A DNA stretch of 64,000 bases from Ghiorsea bivora (GTDB lineage Bacteria > Pseudomonadota > Zetaproteobacteria > Mariprofundales > Mariprofundaceae): positions 1 to 64,000 of the forward strand of contig NZ_JQLW01000012.1 of the NCBI RefSeq assembly GCF_000744415.1, in the 5' to 3' direction. Both the position numbers and the translations under genes were made by a program. This document shows positions 17,473 to 27,163 of the stretch, in pieces. The stretch's first letter is position 1, and each line of letters begins with the position of its first letter. A model generated the notes under the pieces. That model did not search any database, had not been told where the DNA came from, and worked only from the letters and a program-made list of their open reading frames with translations.

Positions 17473-18171
17473 TTTCGAACCTTGTTGTAACCAAGTTTTG
17501 ATATCGCCGCCAGTATATTTGCGACCATCCTCTGCAAAAATTGTTGGTGTGCCGTGCACGTTAAGCTTTTCGGCAAGTTTCATGTTTTCATCAATGGGCG
17601 TTTTGCAAGTAGCTTTGTCTAGAGTTTTATTGTTTAGCATGACATCAAGCATGGCTTGGTGTTGATCTTTAGCACACCAGATAGACTTGGATTTCTCGTA
17701 GGCATCAGGATGCAGCTGGGTGAGCGGGAATAAGAAAGTATAAATGCGGATGCCTGTTACGTTTTTTAAATTTTCCTCTAAACGTTTGCAGTATGGACAG
17801 TCTGGGTCAGTGAACACTGCCATTTTAAGACCATTTTTAGGGCCACTAACAATCGCATCTTTCAAAGGTAAATCTTTCCAGTTGATGCGGTTGATATCAG
17901 CAAGGCGTTTGGCGGTTAAATCTTGTTTGATATGTGTGTCAAACATATGACCATTGATTAGGTATTGACCTGTTTTATCAGTGTAATAAATAGTATCACC
18001 AACTTGAACTTCATAAACACCCGTGATAGGCGTGGTGTGTATAGCTTTGATGGGCATATTTGAAAGTGTAGTGCGAATTGCAGCAGCAGTTTTGTCATTT
18101 GCAGCTTGCGTGTCTGCTGCCCAGCTGGTGAAAGGCAGGAGAAGTGTACAAAGTAATAATAATGATTTCAT
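17470..18171 (-). CDS. dsbC: Periplasmic disulfide isomerase, DsbC/DsbG family
   Basis: The 233-residue protein has a signal peptide (cleavage near SWAAD), an N-terminal dimerisation domain (residues about 25-85) and a thioredoxin fold with the CPYC active site at C125-C128 (FTDPDCPYCKRLEE). The cis-proline region is VHGTPTIFAEDGR. The pattern is that of DsbC, which corrects non-native disulfides in the periplasm and helps cytochrome c maturation. The extra Cys pair in the C-terminal half (SIWCAKDQ, KATCKTP) is also typical of DsbC. Confidence 0.92.
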   Translation of the reverse strand: MKSLLLLCTLLLPFTSWAADTQAANDKTAAAIRTTLSNMPIKAIHTTPITGVYEVQVGDTIYYTDKTGQYLINGHMFDTHIKQDLTAKRLADINRINWKDLPLKDAIVSGPKNGLKMAVFTDPDCPYCKRLEENLKNVTGIRIYTFLFPLTQLHPDAYEKSKSIWCAKDQHQAMLDVMLNNKTLDKATCKTPIDENMKLAEKLNVHGTPTIFAEDGRKYTGGDIKTWLQQGSK

Positions 18172-18271
18172 AGGTTTCCTCGCTTGTTGGTTGAATTTTT
18201 GTATGAAAAATTAAACCGAAGGCTAGCGGTTTATTTTGAAGTTGTCGCTGAATAAAGCTAACCTTGCCAGT

Positions 18272-18691
18272 ATGGAATGGATTAAAGTTTTACACATCAT
18301 GATGTTTACCTCTTGGTTTGCGGGCTTGTTTTATTTGCCGCGTTTGTTTGTGAATCATGCGATGACAGATCATGAGGCGGTACATCAACAACTGGCACTG
18401 ATGGAGCACAAACTTTATCGGTTTGTGACACCAATGATGTGGTTGACAGTGATTACAGGTGCTACGATGGCGTATAACCAATGGGAATACTTTGGTGGCC
18501 AACTTTGGTTTGGTCTTAAAGTTGCTACGGTGCTGTTATTAATGCTCTATCACTTTTATTGCGGGCACTTGGTGAAAGTTTTTGCACAAAGCGAAAATAT
18601 GCGAGACCATGTATTTTATCGCTTTTTTAACGAAATCCCCGTGTTTGGTTTGGTCGCTGTATTGATTTTTGTCATTGTGAGACCTTTTTAA
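18272..18691 (+). CDS. hemJ: Protoporphyrinogen IX oxidase HemJ
   Basis: The protein of about 139 residues has four hydrophobic helices and the HemJ signature WIKVLHIMMFTSWFAGLFYL with PRLFVNHA, plus YHFYCGHLVK and RFFNEIPVF. HemJ oxidises protoporphyrinogen IX in the inner membrane with a bound heme b and quinone as acceptor. A TTG at 18236 would add 12 residues, but family members start close to the WIK motif, so I chose the ATG at 18272. Neither start has a strong ribosome site. hemN lies at 42664. Confidence 0.9.
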   Translation: MEWIKVLHIMMFTSWFAGLFYLPRLFVNHAMTDHEAVHQQLALMEHKLYRFVTPMMWLTVITGATMAYNQWEYFGGQLWFGLKVATVLLLMLYHFYCGHLVKVFAQSENMRDHVFYRFFNEIPVFGLVAVLIFVIVRPF

Positions 18692-18728
18692 GATTTAAGG
18701 GCGGTTAAAAAAAGATAAGGAGATGCTT

Positions 18729-19673
18729 ATGCGCATAGTCTGTTTGTGTTTGGTGTTGCAGCTAGTGCCGAGCATCGCTTTTTCTGATGAACCGATTGTA
18801 CCTATTGTTGCGCCAGAGGGTTTGCAGCAAGCTAAAGTGTCGCTTGGAAAAAAGCTCTTTTTTGAAACGCGATTATCTGCTGATGGCAGCATCAGTTGTG
18901 CTTCATGCCATGATTTGGATTTTGGTGGTGTAGATAATAATATTGCTTCAATCGGGATAGATGGTAAAAAAGGTTCGATGAACGCGCCCACTGTGTTTAA
19001 CAGTGCATTAAATTTCCGTCAGTTTTGGAATGGGCGTGTTAAAACTTTGGAAGAGCAGGTGCCTTTTCCTCTTCAAGATAAATTAGAGATGGGCAACACA
19101 TGGAATAATGTGCTTCGATTTTTGCAACAGGATGAGGACTACAACGTATCTTTTGAACGTATTTATGATGATGGGGTTACGCAAGATAATGTTACCAATG
19201 CAATTGCAGAGTTTGAACGTTCTTTAACTCTTGTGGATTCGCGTTTTGACTTGTATTTAAAAGGTGATGCATCGGCTATTTCGGCAGATGAAAAGAAAGG
19301 TTATCAACTATTTAAAGACTACGGCTGTGTTGCCTGCCATCAAGGTGCTGCTTTAGGTGGTAATATGTTTCAAAAGTTTGGTGTGCTGGAAAATTATTTT
19401 GTTGATCGTGATAGGGCGATACAAACGGTTGACTTAGGGCGCTTTAATCAGACAAATAATGAAGAAGATAAATATGTATTTAAAGTTCCTTCATTAAGAA
19501 TGGTCATGCAAACGGCACCCTATTTTCATGATGGTAGTGAGCAAAGTTTAGACGAGGTGATTAAAATTATGGCGAAATATCAATTGGGGCGTGAGATACC
19601 TGATGCTGATATTCGTTTCATTAAAAGGTTTTTTAATACGTTGGCAGGTGTTTATCAAGGACAAGCATGGTAA
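18729..19673 (+). CDS. Di-heme cytochrome c peroxidase / MauG family protein
   Basis: The protein of about 314 residues has a signal peptide and two CxxCH heme sites, C57-H61 (SCASCHDLDFGG) and C200-H204 (CVACHQGAALG), typical of bacterial cytochrome c peroxidases. It ends with VPSLRMVMQTAPYFHDGS, the conserved C-terminal segment. Expected location is the periplasm and the reaction H2O2 reduction with a small cytochrome c. AAGGAG at 18717-18722 touches the ATG at 18723, so the ATG at 18729 (6-base spacing) is the better start. It overlaps the next gene by 7 bp. Confidence 0.92.
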   Translation: MRIVCLCLVLQLVPSIAFSDEPIVPIVAPEGLQQAKVSLGKKLFFETRLSADGSISCASCHDLDFGGVDNNIASIGIDGKKGSMNAPTVFNSALNFRQFWNGRVKTLEEQVPFPLQDKLEMGNTWNNVLRFLQQDEDYNVSFERIYDDGVTQDNVTNAIAEFERSLTLVDSRFDLYLKGDASAISADEKKGYQLFKDYGCVACHQGAALGGNMFQKFGVLENYFVDRDRAIQTVDLGRFNQTNNEEDKYVFKVPSLRMVMQTAPYFHDGSEQSLDEVIKIMAKYQLGREIPDADIRFIKRFFNTLAGVYQGQAW

Positions 19674-22399
19674 ACTTTAAAGAATTTATGCGAAAACAAG
19701 GTGTGAATGCAGTTATCATTTTTACGCTATGTGGTGTATTATTATTTCTTTATCAGCAGTCTGAGCGGGTAAATGTGGAAAGTTTTTACCACATGGAATC
19801 ATTGGTGGATAAGATTTTGTTTCAAGATGCTGAACTGGAAAAGGACATGACACTGTTGCTTGCAGGGCAATTGGCTCATTTTGACACGTTGGTGAGAGGA
19901 ATGGATGATCTTGATGCATTACGTATAAGTATTGATGAGGCAGCTGCTGGTATTCCTTCATTATCCTCTAGCCTCAATCAATTGCATATCGTTTTAGACC
20001 AACAAAAAGAACCTATGGAAAGGTTTAAGATGCAGCTTTCTATTTATTTGAATTCAGCACGATATTTACCAACGCTATTGGAGCAGGTACAGCATGAATA
20101 TCCTCAGCATTTGGGTATCTTGCTTAGTGTTTATCATGAGGTGCAACACTTGGTAACACAAAGGGGCGAATTTGATGATGTGAAAATTAGAAATCTTATG
20201 GCACAAATGCATGCACCTGAGTTGAAACCGATTGTGCAGCATTTACAGCTTATCTTGGAGCAGTATCAAGGTTTGGAGAGGGCATTTTATGCGTTTATTC
20301 ATTGTGGTGTGGATGATGCTGTAACGATGGTGAGTACTGATTATAAAGATTGGTTTAACCAAGGCTTAGTTAAAGCGGATAAGTTTAGGCTTTTATTAAT
20401 GTGGTTTGCAATACTTTTATTGGCATATGTGGCTATTGTGTTATGGCGGCTGCGAGGCTCCAATGATGCATTAAAGAAATCGCATGCGTTTTTACATTTT
20501 TTACAAAAAGGTTTGGATGATCATGCGGTTGTGTCCATTGCAAACAGTGATGGTGATATTACTTATGTGAATGATAAGTTTTGCGAAGTAAGTGGTTACG
20601 CTAGGGAAGAGGTGATAGGAGAAAACCATCGCATTTTAAAAACTGAGGAGCATGCGCCAGGTTTTTTTGCGCAGATGTGGGCAACGATAACCAGCGGTGA
20701 GACTTGGCATGGTGTGCTTAAAAATAAACGAAAAGATGGTTCATTTTATTGGGTGGACACAACAATTACACCTTTTTTGAACGATGATGGTAAGCCTTGG
20801 CAATATGTTGCTATTCGAACCAATATTACGCAGCAAATTGAGATAGAACAAAGTTTGAAAGAAAGCCATGAGCGGTATCGTACGCTATCAGAGTTAACAC
20901 CATTTGCCCTGGGTATTGTACAAAATGGGGCATGGGTTTATGTCAATCAAGCAGCACTAAATATATTTGGCGTGACTTCAGCAGAACAATTGCTACATCA
21001 ATCCATTCAATGTGTAGTCCCTCATGAATATCAAGAAAGTTTAATGCAAAGGCTTAAAACATCATGTGATCAACAGCAACCTATGAAGTTGCAAGAGTTT
21101 CAACTGCAAACCATGGATGGCAAAAGCTTTGATGCAGAGATACAAGGCGCACCTTTTCGTTGGCATGGTGAGCGTGCTATTTTGCTTGTCATCCATGATA
21201 TTACAGAACGCAAAGCGGAAGCCGAGGTTAAGCAAGCATATCAGGAGAAGATGGAACATACCCAACGCCTTGAATCGCTGGGTGTTTTGGCGGGCGGTAT
21301 CGCGCATGATTTTAATAATATTCTGACAGCTATTATGGGCAATACAGCTCTCGCCGTGACCCATGTTGAAGAGCCCCAAGTCTTGGTGCAAAATTTGGAT
21401 AAAATTAAAGCTGCCAGTATGCGTGCTGCGGAATTGTGTGAGCAAATGTTGATGTATGCAGGGGGTGGTGTGACGGATAAACAACCTGTTTTGTTGCATG
21501 AACTATTGCATGATGTGATGAATATGGTGCGGGCAACGCTAACCAATCAAATCACACTGGAAGAAGATATTGCTGCAGATATTTTGCCTGTTGAGGCGGA
21601 CATCAGGCAAGTGCAGCAGGTGATGTTGAATTTATTAACCAATGCTGCAGAAGCCATCGAAGAGGCTGGGGTTATTCGGGTAAAACTGGGAGTGACAACG
21701 ATTGATGGTGATGAAACTCAGGATTGGGTGGGTGAGCAAAAGCTTGTGCGTGGACAATATGTATTTCTTGAAGTGTCAGATACGGGGTGTGGTATGGATA
21801 GGCAGACCAAAGCGAAAATATTTGAGCCTTTTTTCACCACCAAATTTACAGGTCGTGGTTTGGGCATGAGCGCGTTGCTTGGTATTATTCATGCTCATGA
21901 TGGAGCTATTGCGGTTGATTCTGAAAAGGGTAAAGGGACAACTATTCGTGTGCTGTTTCCTGCTGTTGAAGCGGATGTGGTCGCACCTGAAATGCATGCA
22001 GTATCAGATACAAGTGCGACTAAGGTGTCGGGCAAGGTGTTGTTGATTGATGATGAGCCTGATATTTTAGAGTTTGCTGCTGCAGTATTAGAAGATGTGG
22101 GTTTTGAAGTGGTTACAGCCAACAATGGCGAAGAAGCTATTGCGCAATATCAAGCACACCAACAGACATTAACATTGGTGGTTTGTGATATGGTGATGCC
22201 GAAACTTGGCGGGGTAGCTGTGGCGAAACATATTCACGCGCATACACCTAATATGCCTGTGTTGTTGTCATCGGGTTATGATGAACGAAGCTTAGATAAA
22301 AGTAGCCAGTCTGATATTGCAGGATTTATACGAAAACCATATATGCCTGAAACTTTGGTGGATAGTATAGTTACAGTACTCAATGCGGCGAAGGAGTAA
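19667..22399 (+). CDS. Hybrid sensor histidine kinase with periplasmic helical sensor, two PAS domains and receiver
   Basis: The order in 910 residues is: N-terminal membrane helix (14-30); helical periplasmic region to about 240, resembling the DAHL sensor domain (DAELEKDMTLLLAG, HFDTLVRG); second membrane helix (about 242-262); PAS 1 (about 280-390, GEVIGENHRILKTEEH type); PAS 2 (about 400-520); HisKA with H547 in LAGGIAHDFNNIL; HATPase with DTGCGMDRQTKAKIFEPFF; and a C-terminal receiver with D841 (VVCDMVMP). Its start overlaps the di-heme peroxidase stop, so they are co-translated. The signal may be redox related, by inference. No separate response regulator is adjacent. Confidence 0.92.
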   Translation: MVNFKEFMRKQGVNAVIIFTLCGVLLFLYQQSERVNVESFYHMESLVDKILFQDAELEKDMTLLLAGQLAHFDTLVRGMDDLDALRISIDEAAAGIPSLSSSLNQLHIVLDQQKEPMERFKMQLSIYLNSARYLPTLLEQVQHEYPQHLGILLSVYHEVQHLVTQRGEFDDVKIRNLMAQMHAPELKPIVQHLQLILEQYQGLERAFYAFIHCGVDDAVTMVSTDYKDWFNQGLVKADKFRLLLMWFAILLLAYVAIVLWRLRGSNDALKKSHAFLHFLQKGLDDHAVVSIANSDGDITYVNDKFCEVSGYAREEVIGENHRILKTEEHAPGFFAQMWATITSGETWHGVLKNKRKDGSFYWVDTTITPFLNDDGKPWQYVAIRTNITQQIEIEQSLKESHERYRTLSELTPFALGIVQNGAWVYVNQAALNIFGVTSAEQLLHQSIQCVVPHEYQESLMQRLKTSCDQQQPMKLQEFQLQTMDGKSFDAEIQGAPFRWHGERAILLVIHDITERKAEAEVKQAYQEKMEHTQRLESLGVLAGGIAHDFNNILTAIMGNTALAVTHVEEPQVLVQNLDKIKAASMRAAELCEQMLMYAGGGVTDKQPVLLHELLHDVMNMVRATLTNQITLEEDIAADILPVEADIRQVQQVMLNLLTNAAEAIEEAGVIRVKLGVTTIDGDETQDWVGEQKLVRGQYVFLEVSDTGCGMDRQTKAKIFEPFFTTKFTGRGLGMSALLGIIHAHDGAIAVDSEKGKGTTIRVLFPAVEADVVAPEMHAVSDTSATKVSGKVLLIDDEPDILEFAAAVLEDVGFEVVTANNGEEAIAQYQAHQQTLTLVVCDMVMPKLGGVAVAKHIHAHTPNMPVLLSSGYDERSLDKSSQSDIAGFIRKPYMPETLVDSIVTVLNAAKE

Positions 22400-22509
22400 T
22401 ATGCAAGAAAGGTTGCCTTCATGAAGTAGGTTGGATTTCGACTTGATTTCAGGCATATTGCGCCGCCCTTAAAGATTGTTTGGTTGGTATTTTAACCTCG
22501 GAGAACCCC

Positions 22510-24024
22510 ATGTTTACCTTATATAAGAAGCACGTTTGGAGTGCTAAAGATGATATTTTATCTGGTTTAACGGTTGCGCTTGCGCTGGTTCCTGAGGCTG
22601 TTGCCTTTGCTTTTGTAGCAGGTGTGCATCCTTTGGTGGGGCTTTATGCAGCATTTATGGTGGGTTTAATTACTTCATTGATTGGTGGCCGCCCCGGTAT
22701 GATTTCTGGTGCAACGGGTGCATTGGCAGTGGTGATGGTATCGCTTGTGGCGCAACATGGGGTAGAGTATTTGTTTGCTACTGTGGTGTTGATGGGTGTG
22801 TTACAAATTATTTTCGGTTTGCTGAAGTTTGGTAAGTTTATTCGTATGGTGCCTTACCCTGTGATGCTGGGTTTTGTGAATGGTTTGGCGATTGTAATTT
22901 TCTTGGCGCAAATTCCACAGTTTAAAGTGGATGGGGCTTGGATGCAGGGTGCAGAGCTTTATATGATGCTTGGGCTGGTGTTTGCCACCATGTTGATTAT
23001 GCACTTTTTGCCTAAGTTTACCTCCGCTGTGCCTGCGGGTTTGGTGGCGATTGCAGGTTTGTCGGCGGTGGTGATTTTTGCAGGTTTGGATACCAAAACT
23101 GTAGGTGATATTGCATCCATTGGCGGTTCGCTTCCTCCTTTTCATATCCCTTCAGTGCCTTTAAACCTCGATACACTTTATATTATTTTGCCATATGCTG
23201 TGATTTTAGCAGCCATTGGTTTGATTGAATCGTTGTTGACCATGACGGTGCTTGATGAATTAACGGGTACGCGCGGGCAAGGTAATCGTGTTTCGATTGG
23301 GCAAGGTGCTGCCAATGTGGTCACAGGTTTCTTTGGTGGCATGGGTGGTTGCGCCATGATTGGGCAATCCATGATTAATATCTCTTCGGGTGGTCGGCGT
23401 AATTTATCGGGCATTGCTGCGGCATTATTTTTGCTGTCATTCATTTTGTTTGCCAATGAACTGATTGAAATGATTCCAGTGGCTGTGCTTGTAGGCATTA
23501 TGTTTATGGTGGTGATTGGTACATTTGAATGGGGCAGTTTTAATATGTTTAATAAAATCCCCAAACAAGATGTGTTTGTTGTGGTTTTGGTGACTGTGGT
23601 GACAGTATTCACTGACCTTGCTATTGCTGTGGTGGTGGGTGTGATTGCATCAGCATTGGTGTTTGCATGGCAAAATGCCAAACATATTTATGCCGTGCCC
23701 AAAGATTTAGAATCAGGTGAGCGTGTTTATGAAATGCATGGCCCGCTTTTTTTTGCATCAGTACATAAATTTAATGAGTTGTTTGACCCTAAAAATGATC
23801 CTGATGAAGTGATTATTGATTTTGCCCATTCTCGGGTTGCCGATCATTCTGCCATTGAAGCCATTGATAATTTAGCTGAGAAATATACCAAGCTGGGCAA
23901 AAAGTTACACTTGCGGCATTTAAGTAAAGACTGTAAAGAGTTACTTGAAAAAGCGGGAGGACTTGTTGAAGTGAATATTAAAGAAGACCCTCATTATCAT
24001 ATCGCTGACGATAAGCTGGCGTAA
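22510..24024 (+). CDS. SulP-family anion transporter with STAS domain
   Basis: The protein of about 504 residues has the SulP/SLC26 core, starting [20 protein letters not shown] with [16 protein letters not shown], then [17 protein letters not shown]. About 10-12 membrane spans follow and a C-terminal STAS domain (residues about 410-495, [20 protein letters not shown]). [13 protein letters not shown] is a conserved loop. The family carries sulfate, bicarbonate or dicarboxylates; the substrate is not evident. CGGAG at 22499-22503 supports the ATG at 22510 over the upstream TTG at 22480. Confidence 0.92.
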   Translation: MFTLYKKHVWSAKDDILSGLTVALALVPEAVAFAFVAGVHPLVGLYAAFMVGLITSLIGGRPGMISGATGALAVVMVSLVAQHGVEYLFATVVLMGVLQIIFGLLKFGKFIRMVPYPVMLGFVNGLAIVIFLAQIPQFKVDGAWMQGAELYMMLGLVFATMLIMHFLPKFTSAVPAGLVAIAGLSAVVIFAGLDTKTVGDIASIGGSLPPFHIPSVPLNLDTLYIILPYAVILAAIGLIESLLTMTVLDELTGTRGQGNRVSIGQGAANVVTGFFGGMGGCAMIGQSMINISSGGRRNLSGIAAALFLLSFILFANELIEMIPVAVLVGIMFMVVIGTFEWGSFNMFNKIPKQDVFVVVLVTVVTVFTDLAIAVVVGVIASALVFAWQNAKHIYAVPKDLESGERVYEMHGPLFFASVHKFNELFDPKNDPDEVIIDFAHSRVADHSAIEAIDNLAEKYTKLGKKLHLRHLSKDCKELLEKAGGLVEVNIKEDPHYHIADDKLA

Positions 24025-24030
24025 GCGCTC

Positions 24031-24750
24031 TTAGCGTTTGTTTATTTTATAAGTTGTAACACGGTAAAACTTTGAGAAAATATCGGTATGGGAAATGAGA
24101 GATGCTTGTTTTCCATGTTTGGCGGCTTGTATGTTTAACTTTTTAGTAAGGTTTTCGTGCCAAAAGTCGTTGAGAAAAGGTTCAAGCTTTGTGGTAATCC
24201 AGCGGGTTGGAAAAAACCAATAAAGAAAATGCTTTTTAGGAAGCTCTGCATATTCGGTAAGTAATAATGTGCCACCATCAGATAGGGTGCGCATGGTTTC
24301 AGATAACACGTTTTCTCTGGCTTCAATTGGTAGTTCATGTAGCAAAAAGAACAAGATGGTGGTGGTGAAACTATTATCTTTATAACCCAAGTATTCTGCA
24401 TTCATGCGTGTTTTGATTAGGCTAGAGGCTGGTGCCGCCTTGCTTGCAGCTAAACGTAATTGTACAGGGGCAACATCGGTGATATGTAAAGGTGAAGGCT
24501 TTATTTTTTCAATAAGCTTGGGGGTAAGCATACCATATACACATGTGAGTTGGAGAACTCGTGTATGATCAGTATGCTCTAGTTGTTGCATGGTTAGCTG
24601 CATAAGCTTTTTATATTGCCCGAAAAGAATGGCATTAATAATAGGTTGGTGGTCAAAGAACCATACTGATTTTTGCCATAAATACGCCCACCAATAATAA
24701 CGCGCCAAGTATTCAGGCATGCCATCAAGGAAGCGTTTATAAATTTTCAC
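24031..24750 (-). CDS. rquA: RquA-like protein (candidate rhodoquinone biosynthesis enzyme)
   Basis: The 239-residue class I SAM-fold protein lacks the canonical GxGxG loop and instead has VLQLTCVYGMLTPKLIEKI, followed by ITDVAPVQLRLA. The N-terminus reads MPEYLARYYWWAYLW with FDHQPIINAILFGQYKKLM. The middle has FFLLHELPIEAREN and LLLTEYAELP, and the end LEPFLNDFW. These match what I know of RquA, which uses SAM as amino donor to convert ubiquinone to rhodoquinone. Its start overlaps queA by 4 bp. The alternative is an RquA-like paralogue of unknown activity. Assignment is from motif memory, not alignment. Confidence 0.68.
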   Translation of the reverse strand: MKIYKRFLDGMPEYLARYYWWAYLWQKSVWFFDHQPIINAILFGQYKKLMQLTMQQLEHTDHTRVLQLTCVYGMLTPKLIEKIKPSPLHITDVAPVQLRLAASKAAPASSLIKTRMNAEYLGYKDNSFTTTILFFLLHELPIEARENVLSETMRTLSDGGTLLLTEYAELPKKHFLYWFFPTRWITTKLEPFLNDFWHENLTKKLNIQAAKHGKQASLISHTDIFSKFYRVTTYKINKR

Positions 24751-25778
24751 CGGACTGGTAGGCTACTTGGAATAAACATGGCATCGCCATAAGAGTAAAA
24801 ACGATATTGTTGTGTGATCGCATGTTGATAAGCTTGTTTGATGCGCGCTTGCCCAGCCAGTGCTGATACCAGCATTAATAATGTTGATTTAGGCAGGTGA
24901 AAATTAGTTAATAACGCATCGGTTATTTTGAACTGGTAGCTGGGTGTGATAAAAATATTTGTTCTATCGGCACCTGCGTTTATTTGTCCGCTTTGTCCTG
25001 CGGCCTCTAGTGTTCGTAAACTGGTTGTGCCTACGGCAACAATACGTTTATTGTCAGACTTAGCTTGATTGATGGTTTTGGCTGCCTCATCTGAAATAAT
25101 ATATGCCTCTTCATGCATCACGTGTTCATTCGTGTTTTCCACTTGAATAGGCTGGAATGTACCTGGCCCAACATGCAAGGTAACATGGACAAAAGTTGCA
25201 CCTGCACTTTTCATTTGATGTATTAAATCTGGGGTTAAATGTAAACCAGCGGTGGGCGCAGCAACTGCACCTTTATGTTGGGCAAATACAGTTTGATAGC
25301 GTTGTTTGTCTTCTTCGGAATCAGGGCGATTGATATAGGGCGGTAGAGGCATATGCCCGTGTTGTTCAATGGCTGTTCCAATATCGTCTGCTATGAGTTT
25401 TATTTCGATGTTTTTACCATTACGCTTGATAATTTGGCCTGAAAAAGTATCGGAGAAGTAAATATTTTGCCCTTCACTTAAAGGTTTGTTGCTTTTGCCC
25501 CATGCCGACCAAATATTACTTTGTCCCAAAGCCTCAAGCAATAGTACTTCAACTTTGCCACCGCTTTCCTTTTTTCCCATCAGCCGAGCGGGAATTACTT
25601 TGGTATCATTAACAACCCAAACATCACCTTGTTGTACAAGTCCAACAAGGTCTGGAATATGTTTATCCTGAAAATCATCTTCAGCCAATACCAACAAACG
25701 TGATGCATCACGTTTGGTTAAAGGTTGTTTGGCAATCAGGTTTTCAGGTAGCCTGAAATCGAAGTCGGAGACTTGCAT
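24747..25778 (-). CDS. queA: S-adenosylmethionine:tRNA ribosyltransferase-isomerase
   Basis: The 343-residue protein matches QueA end to end: MQVSDFDFRLPENLIAKQP, AAPTAGLHLTPDLI, VTLHVGPGTFQPI, GTTSLRTLEAAG and TNFHLPKSTLLMLVSALAG. It transfers the ribosyl moiety of SAM to preQ1 at position 34 of tRNA to make epoxyqueuosine. It is followed by the RquA-like gene with a 4-bp overlap and preceded by rpiA with a 7-bp gap, forming one minus-strand operon. Confidence 0.97.
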   Translation of the reverse strand: MQVSDFDFRLPENLIAKQPLTKRDASRLLVLAEDDFQDKHIPDLVGLVQQGDVWVVNDTKVIPARLMGKKESGGKVEVLLLEALGQSNIWSAWGKSNKPLSEGQNIYFSDTFSGQIIKRNGKNIEIKLIADDIGTAIEQHGHMPLPPYINRPDSEEDKQRYQTVFAQHKGAVAAPTAGLHLTPDLIHQMKSAGATFVHVTLHVGPGTFQPIQVENTNEHVMHEEAYIISDEAAKTINQAKSDNKRIVAVGTTSLRTLEAAGQSGQINAGADRTNIFITPSYQFKITDALLTNFHLPKSTLLMLVSALAGQARIKQAYQHAITQQYRFYSYGDAMFIPSSLPVR

Positions 25779-25785
25779 GAATGGT

Positions 25786-26454
25786 TTAGTCGAAAGTAAC
25801 TACGCCAGTTGGGGTTGCCATAAGGATAACATCTGCGCCTTGATGGGAGAAAATACCATTGGTAACAATACCAGGTACTTCATTTAAATCATCTTCAAGT
25901 TGGCGAGCGTTTTTAATGGTTAAACCCGTCACATCAATAATGATATTGCCGTTATCAGTGGTGAAACCTTCGCGGACTTGTGCTTTGCCACCCAAATTGT
26001 TGGCAATCGACATCACCAAGGTTTCAGCCATAGGAATCACTTCAATAGGCAGTGGAAATGCACCAAGAAAATCAACTTGTTTGCTTTCATCTACAATACA
26101 TACAAACTTTTCAGAGCCAGCAGCCACGATTTTTTCGCGGGTTAAAGCGCCGCCGCCGCCTTTGGTAAGGTTCTTTTGTGGGTCGAATTCATCGGCACCA
26201 TCGATATATACAGATAGTTTGTTTACTTGGCTAAGTGCATCATTGAGCTCAAATACAGGGATACCGTGCCCCCTTAGACGTTCGGCAGTGACTTCAGAGC
26301 TGGCTACCGTGCCTTTAATCTTATCTTTGATGGTGGCTAGCGCATCAATGAACTTGTTGGCAGTTGAGCCTGTGCCTACACCAACAATGGAGCCTTCAAT
26401 AACATAAGCGAGTGCAGCCTTTGCAACTTCTTCTTTCATTTCGTCTTGTGTCAT
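25786..26454 (-). CDS. rpiA: Ribose-5-phosphate isomerase A
   Basis: The 222-residue protein has the RpiA motifs GTGSTANKFIDAL, DGADEFDPQKNLTKGGGGAL (catalytic Asp/Lys/Glu region, followed by TREKIVA) and ETLVMSIANNLGG. It interconverts ribulose-5-P and ribose-5-P in the pentose-phosphate and Calvin pathways, feeding PRPP synthesis (prs at 47870). The start is supported by GGGAG upstream. It is divergent from rplM across a 248-bp region holding the rplM promoter. Confidence 0.96.
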   Translation of the reverse strand: MTQDEMKEEVAKAALAYVIEGSIVGVGTGSTANKFIDALATIKDKIKGTVASSEVTAERLRGHGIPVFELNDALSQVNKLSVYIDGADEFDPQKNLTKGGGGALTREKIVAAGSEKFVCIVDESKQVDFLGAFPLPIEVIPMAETLVMSIANNLGGKAQVREGFTTDNGNIIIDVTGLTIKNARQLEDDLNEVPGIVTNGIFSHQGADVILMATPTGVVTFD

Positions 26455-26581
26455 ATGTTTCTCCCTTGTGGATATGCTGTAATATATATAATAAGGTGGC
26501 GCAGCTTACTATCAAAAATAAAAATCACCAACCTAAGGGTGGTGAAGTAAGCTTGTAGGCAAACAACTTGCATAAAGGTGT

Positions 26582-26609
26582 TTGACATTATGAAACGGTT
26601 TCCTACAAT
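26582..26609 (+). promoter_or_regulatory. Predicted sigma70 promoter of rplM-rpsI
   Basis: A perfect TTGACA (26582-26587) and a TACAAT (26604-26609) are separated by 16 bp, giving a leader of roughly 85 bases before the rplM ATG. A GC-rich stretch follows the -10 box, as expected for a stringently controlled ribosomal promoter. A small inverted repeat (TCACCAACC/GGTGGTGA) lies upstream at about 26524-26545. I see no recognisable autoregulatory leader structure. Confidence 0.75.
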
Positions 26610-26702
26610 GCGCGACCCGTTCGACAGTAAGGCGAGAAGCCCTGTGGAATTTGGAGAGAAGTTTTTTCAGTCGGTTTTGATTGGATTTTTGGAGTGTCAA
26701 AC

Positions 26703-27134
26703 ATGTCTACTTGGACTGTTCGCCCTGGCGATATTGAACGTAAATGGTATATCGTGGATGCTGAGGATATGATTCTTGGTCGTCTATCTACTGAAGTTGC
26801 CCGCATTTTGCGTGGTAAACACAACCCTATGTATACCCCTCATGCAGATTGTGGTGACCATGTCATCATCATCAACGCTGAGAAAGTGAAAGTTACGGGT
26901 AACAAAGAAATGCAAAAAATGTATTACCGTCACAGCCGTTTTGCTGGTGGTTTGCATACGATTTCTTTGGAAAAACAACGTGAACGTTTTCCAGAACGTA
27001 TCCTTGAACTAGCAATTAAAGGAATGATGCCTAAAGGTCCATTGGGTCGTAAGCAGCTTCTTAAATTGAAAGTATATGCTGGTTCTGAACACCCGCACAC
27101 AGCGCAAGCGCCACAAGCGTTAGCAATTAACTAA
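26703..27134 (+). CDS. rplM: 50S ribosomal protein L13
   Basis: The protein of about 143 residues starts [20 protein letters not shown] with [20 protein letters not shown], and contains [20 protein letters not shown] and [19 protein letters not shown], the full L13 signature. An in-frame GTG at 26694 overlaps the ribosome site; GGAG at 26691-26694 supports the ATG at 26703. It is the first gene of the conserved rplM-rpsI operon. Confidence 0.98.
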   Translation: MSTWTVRPGDIERKWYIVDAEDMILGRLSTEVARILRGKHNPMYTPHADCGDHVIIINAEKVKVTGNKEMQKMYYRHSRFAGGLHTISLEKQRERFPERILELAIKGMMPKGPLGRKQLLKLKVYAGSEHPHTAQAPQALAIN

Positions 27135-27163
27135 AAGAATTATTGGAAGAATAGGTAAAGACA

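Noticed and set aside
23178-23681. 167-residue minus-strand ORF
   Set aside because: Shadow of the SulP transporter; low-complexity Thr/Asn-rich frame.
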